Shown here: piece by piece, positions 45,464 through 55,224 of the stretch | How positions within the stretch are numbered: the first letter of the stretch is position 1 | Layout: the number at the start of each line of letters is the position of its first letter | NCBI RefSeq assembly: GCF_002890915.1 | Contig: NZ_POUT01000001.1 | Span: forward strand, 62,001-126,000 | From: Stutzerimonas stutzeri | GTDB lineage: Bacteria; Pseudomonadota; Gammaproteobacteria; Pseudomonadales; Pseudomonadaceae | Direction of reading: 5' to 3' | Length of the DNA stretch: 64,000 nucleotides | Made by a program: the position numbers and the translations under genes | The notes under the pieces: model-generated | Databases searched by the model: none | What the model was told of the DNA's origin: nothing | The model's input: the letters and a program-made list of their open reading frames with translations, nothing else

Positions 45464-46210
45464 TCAGAGATTCTGCATCAGCTTGCGCACGCCGGCGACG
45501 TGCCGACGGCTGACCGTCAGCGCTTCGCCATTGAGCCCCTTGAGGAACAGCTGGAAGTGCCCCAGCGGGGTGCGCTGCAGGCGCTCGATGCGGTCACGGA
45601 ACACCAGTGCATTGCGGTGAATGCGCACGAAGCGTTCGCCGAACTCGTCTTCCAGCGACTTCAACGGCTCGTCCAGCAGCACCTCGCCCCCCTCGTGGCG
45701 CAGGGTGACGTACTTGTGATCGGCGATGAAATAGATCACCTGATCCAGCGGAATCAGCTCGATGCCCTTGCGGGTGCGCGCGCTGATATGGCTGCGTGGC
45801 CCGGCGCCGGACACCGCCGCCGGCCGCGTCAGCGCCGCGAGCTGTACCCGGTTGGGGCGCTCGGCTTTCCTCAGGGCCTCGCTCAGGTGCTCGGGGCGCA
45901 CCGGCTTGACCAGGTAGCCGACCGCGCTGACCTGGAAGGCTTCGAGGGCGAATTCGTCATGGGCCGTACAGAAGATCACGGCCGGCGGTGCATCCATCTC
46001 GCAGAGCCTGGCCGCAACCTGCAGGCCATCGAGCCCGGGCATGCGGATATCCAGCAGCACGATATCCGGGCGCAACTCTTCGATCAGGGCGAGGGCCTCC
46101 TCACCGTTGCTGGCGGCAGGTTCGAGGACACGATAACCGTCGAGGTCACCTACCAGTCGGCTGAGGCGCTCGCGGGCTAGAGGTTCGTCATCGACAATCA
46201 GGACATTCAT
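45464..46210 (-). CDS. algR: LytTR response regulator AlgR
   Basis: AlgR controls alginate, type IV pilus (fimU-pilVWXYE), cyanide and other genes in P. aeruginosa with its kinase AlgZ. Start at 46210 ([19 protein letters not shown]) overlaps the algZ stop by 4 bp and gives 248 residues, exactly the expected length. The receiver has acidic D8/D9 and phosphoacceptor D54 (IVLLDIRMPG). The C-terminal LytTR domain (about 140-245) has VIYFIADHKYVTLRHEGGEV and FVRIHRNALVFRDRIERLQR. Confidence 0.97.
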   Translation of the reverse strand: MNVLIVDDEPLARERLSRLVGDLDGYRVLEPAASNGEEALALIEELRPDIVLLDIRMPGLDGLQVAARLCEMDAPPAVIFCTAHDEFALEAFQVSAVGYLVKPVRPEHLSEALRKAERPNRVQLAALTRPAAVSGAGPRSHISARTRKGIELIPLDQVIYFIADHKYVTLRHEGGEVLLDEPLKSLEDEFGERFVRIHRNALVFRDRIERLQRTPLGHFQLFLKGLNGEALTVSRRHVAGVRKLMQNL

Positions 46211-47265
46211 AGAGTTCTGGCTTCCTGCATTCGTCTCGCACATGGATAGCGTAGACAGGTGTAATGGCGGCCATCACGGCGCTCCACGCTGAGACTCGCT
46301 TGCGGGCCGAAAAGTGCCGCTAATCGTGCGTCGATATTGTGCAAACCCTGCCGCGTACCGCGCGAAGCCTGTGTTTGAGCGGTCTCGTCGAAGGGGTTGC
46401 TGACTTCCAGCTGAAACACGCCATCGACATAATCGGCCGTTACGCCGACCACACCGCCCTCGATGCGTGGCTGGATGCCGTAGACCAGCGCGTTCTCCAG
46501 CAGCGGCTGCAGGGTGAGCTGCGGGATCGGCAGATCGTCCGGCACGCCGTCGACCTGCCACTGCATGCGCAGGCGCTCGCCAAGACGGTATTGCTCGATC
46601 GACAGATAGCGTCGCGACAATTCCAACTCCTCGCTCCAGGTCACCAGAGTGCCGGGGCGCGCCAGGCTGGCGCGAAACAGGTCGGACAGGTCCAGCACCG
46701 CCTGCTCGGCCTTGGCCGGGTCGCTGGCGACCAGGCAGGCGATGCTGTTCAGGCTGTTGAACAGGAAATGCGGGCGAATCCGTGCCTGTAGCGATTCGAT
46801 CCGCGCACGCAGTTCGGCCTGTTCCTGGCGCCGCCATTGGCTCTGCAGATAGAAATAGCGTAGCAGCAGACCGGACATGATCAGGCTGATCAGTGCATGA
46901 CGCAGGTACAGGTTGACCTCGCCGGTGCGCGACAATGGCCCGCCGAGCTCGTAGATGTCCGCCACCGCGGTGCAGGCGAGGGTCAGCCCCACCACCAGCA
47001 GGCAACACACCAGCCCCGCCAGCGAGGCCCGCAACCGCGCCAGCAGCGGGCGCAGCAGGCACATGGTGCCGGCCGACAGCAGCACGATCCACTGCACGAA
47101 CAGCGAGGTCAGCGCCAGGCGCATCCAGTCGAAGCCCGGCTGCATCGGCTCGGCCAGCACCAGCACCAGTACCAGCAGCTCGGCGAGCAGCACCAGACCG
47201 AGCAACGCCTCTGGCTGGCACAACTCGGGCACGAAGAATTCATCGGATACGGCAGTGGATTTCAC
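46207..47265 (-). CDS. algZ: Sensor histidine kinase AlgZ/FimS
   Basis: AlgZ (FimS) is the unorthodox LytS-type kinase partner of AlgR, acting as kinase and phosphatase and needed for type IV pilus function. The 352-residue protein has four to five membrane helices in the first 140 residues and the His_kinase motif [15 protein letters not shown] with phosphorylatable H166. The ATPase-like part contains [20 protein letters not shown] and [17 protein letters not shown] single 4-bp overlap couples it to algR. It is divergent from argH. Confidence 0.96.
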   Translation of the reverse strand: MKSTAVSDEFFVPELCQPEALLGLVLLAELLVLVLVLAEPMQPGFDWMRLALTSLFVQWIVLLSAGTMCLLRPLLARLRASLAGLVCCLLVVGLTLACTAVADIYELGGPLSRTGEVNLYLRHALISLIMSGLLLRYFYLQSQWRRQEQAELRARIESLQARIRPHFLFNSLNSIACLVASDPAKAEQAVLDLSDLFRASLARPGTLVTWSEELELSRRYLSIEQYRLGERLRMQWQVDGVPDDLPIPQLTLQPLLENALVYGIQPRIEGGVVGVTADYVDGVFQLEVSNPFDETAQTQASRGTRQGLHNIDARLAALFGPQASLSVERRDGRHYTCLRYPCARRMQEARTL

Positions 47266-47472
47266 AGGTTCGGCCCGTCGGTTGGCATGCCCGGCAGTTT
47301 CCTTGCGCGCCCCGGCAACGGCAAGCCGGGCACTGGCCGCCGGCGGCGGAAAAACGCGGATTTGCCAGCCAGCTCACCCTTCGCGGCGGCCCGTCACCGC
47401 ATCCGACAGTCCAAGGAACCCTGCTATCATCGCCGCTTTCCTCCAGCTTCCGGATTTTCAGCGAGCGCATTC

Positions 47473-48867
47473 ATGAGCACCGACAAGACCAACCAGTCCT
47501 GGGGCGGCCGTTTCAGCGAGCCCGTCGACGCCTTCGTCGCCCGATTCACCGCCTCCGTCGAGTTCGACAAGCGCCTCTACCGCCACGACATCATGGGCTC
47601 GATCGCCCACGCCACGATGCTGGAAAAGGCCGGCGTGCTGAGCCGCGATGAGCGCGACCAGATCATCGCCAACCTCAAGGACATCCAGGCCGAGATCGAG
47701 GCCGGCACCTTCGACTGGCGCGTCGACCTGGAAGACGTGCACATGAACATCGAGGCGCGGCTGACCGACCGCATCGGCATCGTCGGCAAGAAGCTGCACA
47801 CCGGACGCAGCCGCAACGACCAGGTGGCCACCGACATCCGTCTTTGGCTGCGCGACGAGATCGACCAGATCCTCGGCGAGATCACCCGCCTGCAGCAGGG
47901 CCTGCTGGGCCTGGCCGAAGCCGAGGCGGGCACCATCATGCCCGGCTTCACCCACCTGCAGACCGCCCAGCCGGTGACCTTCGGCCATCACCTGCTGGCC
48001 TGGTTCGAGATGCTCAGCCGCGACTACGAGCGCCTGGTCGACTGCCGCAAGCGCACCAACCGCATGCCACTGGGCTCGGCCGCGCTGGCCGGCACCACCT
48101 ACCCGATCCAGCGCGAGATCACCTGCCAGTTGCTCGGTTTCGAAGCGATCTCCGGCAACTCGCTGGATGGCGTCTCGGATCGCGACTTCGCCATCGAATT
48201 CTGCGCCGCCGCCTCCGTGGCGATGATGCACCTGTCGCGCTTCTCCGAGGAGCTGGTGCTCTGGACCAGCGCCCAGTTCCAGTTCATCGACCTGCCGGAT
48301 CGCTTCTGCACCGGCTCCTCCATCATGCCGCAGAAGAAGAACCCGGACGTGCCCGAGCTGGTACGCGGCAAGACCGGCCGCGTGTTCGGCGCGCTGACCG
48401 GCCTCTTGGCGCTGATGAAGGGCCAGCCGCTGGCGTACAACAAGGACAACCAGGAAGACAAGGAACCGCTGTTCGACGCCGCCGACACCCTGCGCGACAG
48501 CTTGCGCGCGTTCGCCGACATGATTCCGGCGATCCGTCCGAAGCGCGAGGTCATGCGCGAGGCGGCGCTGCGCGGCTTCTCCACCGCCACCGATCTCGCC
48601 GACTACCTGGTGCGCAAGGGCCTGCCGTTCCGCGACTGCCACGAGATCGTCGGCCACGCGGTGAAATACGGCGTGGACAGCGGCAAGGACCTGGCCGAGA
48701 TGAGCCTCGACGAGCTGCGTCGCTTCAGCGACCAGATCGGCGACGACGTGTTCGCCGTGCTGACCCTGGAGGGCTCGGTGAACGCCCGCGACCATATCGG
48801 CGGCACCGCCCCGGCGCAGGTGCGCGCCGCCGTCGAACGCGGCCGGGCGCTGCTCGCCAGCCGCTGA
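47473..48867 (+). CDS. argH: Argininosuccinate lyase
   Basis: ArgH splits argininosuccinate into arginine and fumarate, the last step of arginine synthesis. The ATG at 47473 ([20 protein letters not shown]) gives 464 residues; the longer frame upstream runs antisense through algZ and is not real. The superfamily signature [20 protein letters not shown] contains the mobile catalytic loop Ser, and [20 protein letters not shown] and [20 protein letters not shown] are present. The algZ-argH divergence is conserved. Confidence 0.97.
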   Translation: MSTDKTNQSWGGRFSEPVDAFVARFTASVEFDKRLYRHDIMGSIAHATMLEKAGVLSRDERDQIIANLKDIQAEIEAGTFDWRVDLEDVHMNIEARLTDRIGIVGKKLHTGRSRNDQVATDIRLWLRDEIDQILGEITRLQQGLLGLAEAEAGTIMPGFTHLQTAQPVTFGHHLLAWFEMLSRDYERLVDCRKRTNRMPLGSAALAGTTYPIQREITCQLLGFEAISGNSLDGVSDRDFAIEFCAAASVAMMHLSRFSEELVLWTSAQFQFIDLPDRFCTGSSIMPQKKNPDVPELVRGKTGRVFGALTGLLALMKGQPLAYNKDNQEDKEPLFDAADTLRDSLRAFADMIPAIRPKREVMREAALRGFSTATDLADYLVRKGLPFRDCHEIVGHAVKYGVDSGKDLAEMSLDELRRFSDQIGDDVFAVLTLEGSVNARDHIGGTAPAQVRAAVERGRALLASR

Positions 48868-48876
48868 CCGCTGCCG

Positions 48877-48900
48877 GTGACGGGGCGCCCGCCCCGTCAC
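48877..48900 (+). terminator. Hairpin between argH and nnrS
   Basis: GTGACGGGGC and GCCCCGTCAC pair perfectly (10 bp) around a 4-nt loop 9 bp after the argH stop. No U-tract follows, so it may attenuate rather than end transcription. Confidence 0.5.
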
Positions 48901-48923
48901 GCATTCCTCGGAGGAGGTGCGCA

Positions 48924-50063
48924 ATGCACCCGCGCAAACCGCGCCTGCCCTTCGCCAACGCCTGCTTCTTCCCCGCGGCCGCGCTGTATGCGGCGCTGCT
49001 GTTGCCCTGGTCGGTGCTGAGCCTGCTCGGCCTGGTTCCGCTCCTGCCGGGCCTGGCCACACCCGCCGGGCACGCCCATGAAATGCTCTTCGGTTTCGCC
49101 CTGGCGGTGATCGCCGGCTACCTGCTCGGCCCGCAGCCACTGCGCCTGACCCTGGCCCTGCTCGGCTGCTGGTCGCTGGCGCGCGTCAGTTTCCTGCTCT
49201 GGCCGGGCTCGTGGCTGACGCTGGCGAGCGCCGTGCTGTTCGCCGCCGGGCTCGCCTGGAAGGTGCTGCCGCGCTTTCTCGGCGCGGCGAAGAAATGGCG
49301 CAACCAGACGGTCGCCCCGGTGGTCGGCGGCCTGAGCCTGCTCAGCGCCAGCGCCGGGATCGCCTTTTCCCGGGGCTTCGCCTGGCCGCTGCTCAGCGAA
49401 GGCCTGCTGCTGATCGCCGTGCTGCTGTTCTTCATGGGCGGACGGATCATCGCACCGGCGATCGCCGGGCACGCGCAGAGCCAGGGCCGCGCGCAGGCTG
49501 CACGCGTGCAACCACGCCTGGAGGGAACGGTACTGGTCCTGCTGCTACTCGCCGCGCTGCTGAAACCGCTGCCCTGGCCACCGCTGGAACGCCTGACCGG
49601 CGCCCTGCTGGTCGCCGCCAGCGTGCTCACCGCGATCCGCCTGCTGCGCTGGCGGCCCTGGCGCTGCGGCACGCGGGCGGACCTGCTGGTATTGCTGCTC
49701 GGCTATGCCTGGCTGGCCATCGGCCTGCTGCTGCTCGGGCTGGGTACGCTGCTGCCGGCGCTGCCACAGACTGCGACGCTGCATGCGCTGAGCGTCGGTG
49801 CACTGGGCAGCCTGACCTTCGGCGTGATGGCGCGCACCTGGCTGACCCAGCGCTGGCGCGATGCCAACGCCAGGCCGTGGATTCATCCGCCGGTGCTGCT
49901 GATCAGCCTCGCCGCGCTGGCGCGGGTAGTGCCGGCGCTGCTGGGGCTGGCGCAGCCGGGCTGGCTGCTGTTCGCCGCGGCCTGCTGGTCGCTGGCCTTC
50001 GCGGCACTGCTGGTTCTGCTCTGGCAGAACCGCGGCGCGCGCCATCGCCCAGACGACCGCTGA
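48924..50063 (+). CDS. NnrS-family membrane protein
   Basis: The 379-residue integral membrane protein begins at ATG 48924 after GAGGAGGTG, a strong ribosome-binding site. About twelve hydrophobic helices are visible. The family segments GHAHEMLFGFALAVIAGYLL (helix 2 to 3) and LHALSVGALGSLTFGVMART carry the conserved histidines thought to bind heme or copper. NnrS proteins are associated with denitrification and nitric-oxide stress. No other denitrification gene lies in this window, and the NO link is known from the family, not shown here. Confidence 0.9.
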   Translation: MHPRKPRLPFANACFFPAAALYAALLLPWSVLSLLGLVPLLPGLATPAGHAHEMLFGFALAVIAGYLLGPQPLRLTLALLGCWSLARVSFLLWPGSWLTLASAVLFAAGLAWKVLPRFLGAAKKWRNQTVAPVVGGLSLLSASAGIAFSRGFAWPLLSEGLLLIAVLLFFMGGRIIAPAIAGHAQSQGRAQAARVQPRLEGTVLVLLLLAALLKPLPWPPLERLTGALLVAASVLTAIRLLRWRPWRCGTRADLLVLLLGYAWLAIGLLLLGLGTLLPALPQTATLHALSVGALGSLTFGVMARTWLTQRWRDANARPWIHPPVLLISLAALARVVPALLGLAQPGWLLFAAACWSLAFAALLVLLWQNRGARHRPDDR

Positions 50064-50154
50064 GCCGCCCACCGGAACTCTCGGCCGGCACGCTTGACCT
50101 ACCAAGCAACCGCTGGCGAATCCGCCAGTGCCCGTCGAACCCAGCGGAACCGGC

Positions 50155-50682
50155 ATGACCGACCTGCGCACCCTGTTGCTGAACCAGGACACCCAAGGCG
50201 GCGAACTCTTCGAGTCGCCCAAGGAACGTCTGGCCTTCTATCGCTCGGAGATCCACTTCGAGTCGTCGCTGCTGGCCGATCGCACCAACGCCTACCTGGC
50301 CTCGCAATCCTTCCTGATGATCGCCTTCGCCTCGTCGATGGCCAACAGCAATCCGGACTGGGGCAACCTGTTCCGCCTGGTGGTTCCGGCGGTGCTGGCC
50401 ATCCTCGGGCTGGTGACGTCGCTGCATGCGATGCCGGGCATCAAGGCCAACTTCGATGTCATCGAACGCTGGCACCAGAAGCAGGCCGAGCTGCTGCAAC
50501 TGGAAGGGCGCGTCGGCATGCTGCCGAACAACGAATCGGCGCTGTTCGGCGAGGGCAACAGCCCCGTCGGCGGCAAGCGCTACAAACGGACGCTGCTGTT
50601 CTCGCTGCGCACGCCGGTCATCTTCTCGCTGGTCTGGACCGCGTTCGGGTTGCTCTGCCTGGCGCTGAGCTTCATGGACTGA
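50155..50682 (+). CDS. Uncharacterised membrane protein
   Basis: Start MTDLRTLLLNQDTQGGELFE at 50155 is preferred over 50128 because the latter adds a non-conserved stretch; neither has a strong ribosome-binding site. The 175-residue protein has hydrophobic segments at about 52-66, 73-92 and 153-174, separated by a basic/Gln-rich helical region (KANFDVIERWHQKQAELLQL). I do not recognise the family. It lies in tandem between nnrS and another small unknown gene. Confidence 0.65.
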   Translation: MTDLRTLLLNQDTQGGELFESPKERLAFYRSEIHFESSLLADRTNAYLASQSFLMIAFASSMANSNPDWGNLFRLVVPAVLAILGLVTSLHAMPGIKANFDVIERWHQKQAELLQLEGRVGMLPNNESALFGEGNSPVGGKRYKRTLLFSLRTPVIFSLVWTAFGLLCLALSFMD

Positions 50683-50750
50683 CAGCGCCCCGCCCGGCTC
50701 GAGTTGCGCCCCTGGCGCGCCTAGGAGCCAGCAGCTATCGAGGAAACCCC

Positions 50751-51185
50751 ATGTCCGACACAGACCGTCCACGCTTTCGCGTCAGCGCCGATCGCCAGAC
50801 CGCCCATCGACGGGTACGCTACGTCGAGACCAGCCGCCCGGACGACGGCAGCTGCACCCTTTGCCAGCTGGATCAAGCGAATCCGGCCATCCTCGACGAG
50901 ACGCCTGCCATGACGCACGACACCCGGGACAGCGAAGAAGACGAAGCCTTCGCCGAAGCCACCCTGATCCAGGCCATCGAGAACCAGCTCGAAGCTGGCG
51001 AACCGGCGGCCACCCAGGCCACGCTGAACAAGCTCACGCTGGTCGGCTACGAACGCGAGGAAAGCCTGCAGATGATGGCGCTGGTACTGGCCCATGAAAT
51101 CCGCGGCATGCTCAGCGAGGATCGCCCCTTCGACGGCGCCGCCTACGAGGCCATGCTGCGCAACCTGCCGGACATGCCCGAATAG
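50751..51185 (+). CDS. Uncharacterised acidic protein
   Basis: The 144-residue frame begins at ATG 50751 (MSDTDRPRFRVSADRQTAHR). The N-terminal 50 residues contain a CTLC pair that might bind a metal. The C-terminal part (about residue 55 on) is a compact, acidic helical domain with FAEATLIQAIENQLEAGEPA and SLQMMALVLAHEIRGMLSED that looks well conserved in character. An internal ATG near 50910 could start the C-terminal domain alone. Family not recognised. Confidence 0.6.
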   Translation: MSDTDRPRFRVSADRQTAHRRVRYVETSRPDDGSCTLCQLDQANPAILDETPAMTHDTRDSEEDEAFAEATLIQAIENQLEAGEPAATQATLNKLTLVGYEREESLQMMALVLAHEIRGMLSEDRPFDGAAYEAMLRNLPDMPE

Positions 51186-51210
51186 GGCCCGGCAAAGTCC
51201 CATCGTGGCT

Positions 51211-51234
51211 TGTAGGAGCCAGCTTGCTGGCGAT
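51211..51234. repeat. Single REP-like unit
   Basis: TGTAGGAGCCAGCTTGCTGG is a GTAGGAGC-type unit with an internal palindrome, without an inverted partner nearby. It lies 26 bp after a stop codon. Confidence 0.7.
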
Positions 51235-51406
51235 CCGCCGCAACGCCGATGATCGCCGGCAAGGACTCCCCCGGGCGCCTACGGGTCGGTGTGCACATGC
51301 AGGGTGCCCTTCCGACCGCCATCTCCTGGACCTGGATCAAGGCAGCCCCGCCGACAGCATCTACACTCAGCGGACAGGGCAACCGCCCACCATCCGAGGA
51401 GCGAGC

Positions 51407-51652
51407 ATGTCGTACACCCCTGAGTTGGTCGCCGAACTGGAAGTCCTTCGACAGTTCAACCTGGAAAATCTGCAGGAGGGCCTCAAGGTTCACCACGATG
51501 CCAGTCCCGCCACCATCGCCGCCTTCGCGCGCCTGCACGCCAAGGGCCTGATCACCCAGGCCGACGGCGGCTATCTCACCAGCCTCGGCCGCGACGCGGC
51601 CGAGCAGACGCAAACGCTGCTGACCATCCTCGGCGAAGCCGCGACCGCCTGA
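51407..51652 (+). CDS. TIGR02647-family small protein
   Basis: The 81-residue protein begins MSYTPELVAELEVLRQFNLE after GAGGAGCG, a good ribosome-binding site. FARLHAKGLITQADGGYLTS looks like a winged-helix segment, so nucleic-acid binding is possible but unproved. The family is restricted to Pseudomonas and relatives and has no assigned function. Confidence 0.8.
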   Translation: MSYTPELVAELEVLRQFNLENLQEGLKVHHDASPATIAAFARLHAKGLITQADGGYLTSLGRDAAEQTQTLLTILGEAATA

Positions 51653-51815
51653 GCGGCAACGGCGGCGCGCGCCGCTTTTGCATTTCGTGGTCCGGGGCAC
51701 GGATAATGCCGGCCCCGGGCAATGGCCGCGACCGTTCGGCGGAACCCTTGGCAGCGCCCTCAAGCGCCACGCCGGCCAGCCGATGACCAGAGGTTAGCCG
51801 CCTGCACGAACCATC

Positions 51816-54635
51816 ATGATCCGCACGCAGAAAATCCACCCGATCCTCGAAGAAGGCATCGATCGCAAGGTGCTGGCCACGCTTCGCACGCGCTTCCTGG
51901 CGGTCAATGGCCAGCGCCTGGATCGTGCACTACAGGCGATGTCGACGCGCCAGCAGCAGGTGCTCAAGCTCCTGCCGCTGCTGTTTCACGTCAACCACCC
52001 GATCCTGCCCGGCTACGTTTCGGCCACCGCGCCCGCCGGGCTCGCCGGCTTCGAACCGGACGCCGAACAGCTGGCCGAGGCGCAGCGCCTGAGCCGCTCG
52101 TTCGCCTACAAGCCCCTGCGCGGCAAGCCGCCCCAGCCGATCCTCGGGCTGTTCCTGATGGGCAGCCTGGGCACCGTCGCCCAGGACGAACACAGTGACC
52201 TCGATGTCTGGGTCTGCCACGATCCGGCGCTCGACGCCCGGCAGCTCGAGGAGCTGGGGCGCAAGTGCGAGGCTCTGCGTGCCTGGGCGGCAAGCCAGGG
52301 CAGCGAGGCGCACTTCTTCCTGGTCGACCCGCAGCGTTTCACCCAAGGCCAGCGCGAAGCACAGCTGACCTCCGACGACTGCGGCACTACCCAGCACTAT
52401 CTGCTGCTGGACGAGTTCTACCGCACGGCGCTCTGGCTCGGCGGGCGTACCCCGCTCTGGTGGCTGGTGCCGGCCTACGAGGAACACCGTTACGACGACT
52501 ACGTGGCGACGTTGCTGGCCAAGCGCTTCGTCCGTGAAGAGGACGTGCTCGACCTCGGCCATCTCGGCCTGGTGCCACCCGGCGAATTCGTCGGCGCCGG
52601 GCTCTGGCAGCTCTACAAGGCCATCGACGCGCCCTACAAGTCGCTGTTCAAGCTGCTGCTGGTGGAGGTCTACGCCAGCCAGCATCCACGCTTGCGCTGT
52701 CTCGCCCTGGATTTCAAGCAGGCGATCTATGACGGGCACGCCGAGCTGGACGAACTCGACCCCTACATTGCCGCCTATGGCGCCATCGAGCGCTATCTGG
52801 GCGAACGCGGCGACCACGAACGCCTGGAACTGGCGCGGCGCTGCCTGTACCTGAAGATCAACCGGCCACTCAGCCGCCCGCCGCGCAACCGCCACAAGAG
52901 CTGGCAGCGTCGTCTGCTCGAGCGCCTGGTCCTGGCCTGGCGCTGGGACGAGCGGCAGCTCGCCCTGCTCGACAATCGCAACCAGTGGAAGGTCCGCCAG
53001 GTCAGCCAGGAGCGCCGCGCGCTGGTCAACGAGCTGACCTACGGCTACCGCTTCCTCAACGACTTCCCCCGCCGCCTGCAGGCCGCCAGCCCGCTCAACA
53101 GCCGTGATCTCGGCGTACTCGGCCGCCGGCTGTACGCCGCCATCGAGCGCAAGGCCGGCAAGGTCGAAGTGGTCAACCTCGGCATCTCGCCGGACATGGC
53201 CGAAGACAGCCTGACTCTGGTGCACGGCTACGACGCCGCCGGCGAGGTGCATTGGTCGCTCTACCAGGGCAGCCTCACGCCCCAGCAATGGCCGGACTTC
53301 GCTCCGCTCAAGCGCTCCCGCGAATTGCTGGCGCTGCTCGCCTGGTGCCACCGCAATGGCGTGGTCGATGCCGGTACCCACCTGGCGCTGTTCCCTGGCG
53401 ACAGCGGCCTGAGCGAGCCGGAGCTGTTCGCACTGCTCAGCGACCTGCGTCGTGCGCTGCCGATGCCGCTGCCCCAGGTCGGCGAAGAGGCGCTGCTGGC
53501 CAGCAGCAGACCCAGCCGGGTGCTCTTGCTGATCAATGTCGGCATCGATCCCATGACGCTCCAGGCCGATGCGGCGAACGCCGAGCCATCCGGCCAGGTC
53601 GTGACGCCGGAGAATCTGGTGCTGAGCATCGACCAGGTCACGCTGAACAGCTGGAACGAGCTGCTGGTGACCCGCTACGAAGGTCCGCAGGCGCTTGCCC
53701 AATGCCTGCGCGAATACCTCGCCAGCCTGCTGGGCGATGACCGGCGGCCCGAACTGCAGGTGTTCTGCTTCGCACGCAACCGGGGCCAGGCCATCGCCCG
53801 GCGGGTCCAGGAAATCTTCGATGATGCCCGCCAGGTCTTCGCCGCCGATCACTGTCGCTACCTGCTGCAGGTGCGCCAGCATTTTCACCTGCTGCGCCGC
53901 GTAGCCGGCGACATCAGCCTGGCCAGCCTCAACGACCGGCCGGCCCTGCTCGAACACCTGGGCGAGGCGCACCACGTCTTCAGCCCGATCCGCCTCGACC
54001 GCCAGGCGCTGGCCGGCGACGATCTGGCGCTGATCCTGCCGCTCGGACGCCCGGACTGCCTGCAGGTGTTCTACCGCAGCGCCGGTGAAAGCGCCGAACT
54101 CAGCGTGCTCGACGAATGCAACGCGCTGTGGCGCCAGCAACTGCCCTATCGCGACGAACAACGCCTGCTGATGCCTTTGCTGCGCTTCCTGCAATCGCTG
54201 GCCTACCGGCGCAATGCCCAGTGGCCGCTGGGCGAAGGCCTGGCACCGAACACGCTGGAGATTCACGTCCACCGCATCCTTCGTGACCAGGACGGGGGTA
54301 TGCGGCTGGAACCTCGGCCCGCGCCGCAAGGGGAAGTCAGCGATCCGTTCTACGACGTCCAGGCCATCATCGAGCCGGGCGACCAGGGCCGCTCGCAGGT
54401 CACGCTGTACTGCAACCACCAGGAGTTTTCCGGGTTGGAATACGGTGCCGAGCTATTCGCCACGGTGGCGCGCTACATCCTCGCGCGCCGGCGCAATGGC
54501 GAGCGCTACCCCTGCTACATCACCGACCTCGACCTCACCGGCCTGCACGGCACGGGGCGCAGCCAGACCGTGCAGCACCTGCGCTACAAGTCACGGCTGG
54601 AAGCGGCACTGAACCTGGCGCTCAGGAGCAGATGA
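51816..54635 (+). CDS. cyaA: Class I adenylate cyclase
   Basis: CyaA makes cAMP, the ligand of Vfr, which in Pseudomonas controls virulence and type IV pilus genes. The 939-residue protein has the class I catalytic domain with the nucleotidyltransferase motif MGSLGTVAQDEHSDLDVWVC (GS at 116-117, Asp128 and Asp130) and the C-terminal regulatory region. It is slightly longer than E. coli CyaA (848). Its stop codon lies within the Fur-like site of the next gene, so the module downstream is directly abutted. Confidence 0.96.
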   Translation: MIRTQKIHPILEEGIDRKVLATLRTRFLAVNGQRLDRALQAMSTRQQQVLKLLPLLFHVNHPILPGYVSATAPAGLAGFEPDAEQLAEAQRLSRSFAYKPLRGKPPQPILGLFLMGSLGTVAQDEHSDLDVWVCHDPALDARQLEELGRKCEALRAWAASQGSEAHFFLVDPQRFTQGQREAQLTSDDCGTTQHYLLLDEFYRTALWLGGRTPLWWLVPAYEEHRYDDYVATLLAKRFVREEDVLDLGHLGLVPPGEFVGAGLWQLYKAIDAPYKSLFKLLLVEVYASQHPRLRCLALDFKQAIYDGHAELDELDPYIAAYGAIERYLGERGDHERLELARRCLYLKINRPLSRPPRNRHKSWQRRLLERLVLAWRWDERQLALLDNRNQWKVRQVSQERRALVNELTYGYRFLNDFPRRLQAASPLNSRDLGVLGRRLYAAIERKAGKVEVVNLGISPDMAEDSLTLVHGYDAAGEVHWSLYQGSLTPQQWPDFAPLKRSRELLALLAWCHRNGVVDAGTHLALFPGDSGLSEPELFALLSDLRRALPMPLPQVGEEALLASSRPSRVLLLINVGIDPMTLQADAANAEPSGQVVTPENLVLSIDQVTLNSWNELLVTRYEGPQALAQCLREYLASLLGDDRRPELQVFCFARNRGQAIARRVQEIFDDARQVFAADHCRYLLQVRQHFHLLRRVAGDISLASLNDRPALLEHLGEAHHVFSPIRLDRQALAGDDLALILPLGRPDCLQVFYRSAGESAELSVLDECNALWRQQLPYRDEQRLLMPLLRFLQSLAYRRNAQWPLGEGLAPNTLEIHVHRILRDQDGGMRLEPRPAPQGEVSDPFYDVQAIIEPGDQGRSQVTLYCNHQEFSGLEYGAELFATVARYILARRRNGERYPCYITDLDLTGLHGTGRSQTVQHLRYKSRLEAALNLALRSR

Positions 54636-54657
54636 GAATAACTAGCATTTGATAACA
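54631..54657. promoter_or_regulatory. Probable Fur box upstream of the ECF sigma gene
   Basis: GATGAGAATAACTAGCATTT followed by GATAACAATTTT overlaps the cyaA stop codon. It contains GAGAATAA and GATAACAAT, close to the Fur 19-mer in composition and spacing, about 65 bp upstream of the sigma gene. This is a visual match. It predicts iron repression of the module. Confidence 0.6.
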
Positions 54658-54717
54658 ATTTTCCTTCACGCCAGGATCGCCACGCCAACGGGCTGCGCCC
54701 CAACCAGAGCATCCATC

Positions 54718-55224
54718 GTGAACGAGCCAGGCAACAGTACCGATCTGTTCGTGAACCATCGCAACGCACTCGTGGATTACGCGGCGCCGATCACCGGCTG
54801 CCGCGCCGAGGCCGAGGAAGTCGTGCAGGAGGCCTGGGTACGTTTCAGCCAGGCCGAACGCGACCATCTCGCGCAGCCGCTGGCCTATCTCTATCGCATC
54901 GTGCGCAACCTGTCGCTGGACCTGGTTCGCCGCGCCGGCAACGTGCAACGCCAGGAAGATGCCGACGATCTGCTCGCCGAACTGCCGGCGAGTACCCCCT
55001 CCCCCGAACAGCAGCTGTGCCAGCAGGACGAGCTGCGCCTGATCGCCGAGGCGCTGGCACGGCTGCCGGAACGCACCCGCATCGCCTTCGAAATGCACCG
55101 GCTGGGTGGCTATACCCTGCAGCAGATCGCCGCGCACCTCGGCATCTCCATCGGCCTCGCGCACCAGTTGGTGCGAACCGCGCTCAGCCACTGCGCAGCC
55201 AGCCTGGACGATGGGGCATGCTGA
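54718..55224 (+). CDS. ECF sigma factor (FecI-like)
   Basis: The 169-residue product (GTG start at 54718, VNEPGNSTDLFVNHRNALVD) is a small extracytoplasmic-function sigma factor. Region 2 has AEEVVQEAWVRFSQAERDHL and YLYRIVRNLSLDLVRRAG; region 4 has LPERTRIAFEMHRLGGYTLQ and the helix-turn-helix QIAAHLGISIGLAHQLVRTA. It is of the iron-starvation FecI group. The GTG is the only plausible start downstream of the Fur-like site, but no strong ribosome-binding site is seen. The next gene starts on the last base of its stop. Confidence 0.9.
   Translation: MNEPGNSTDLFVNHRNALVDYAAPITGCRAEAEEVVQEAWVRFSQAERDHLAQPLAYLYRIVRNLSLDLVRRAGNVQRQEDADDLLAELPASTPSPEQQLCQQDELRLIAEALARLPERTRIAFEMHRLGGYTLQQIAAHLGISIGLAHQLVRTALSHCAASLDDGAC

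Noticed and set aside
51930..54419. 829-codon minus-strand frame antisense to cyaA
   Set aside because: CyaA catalytic residues are present on the plus strand; the antisense frame is a codon-bias artefact.
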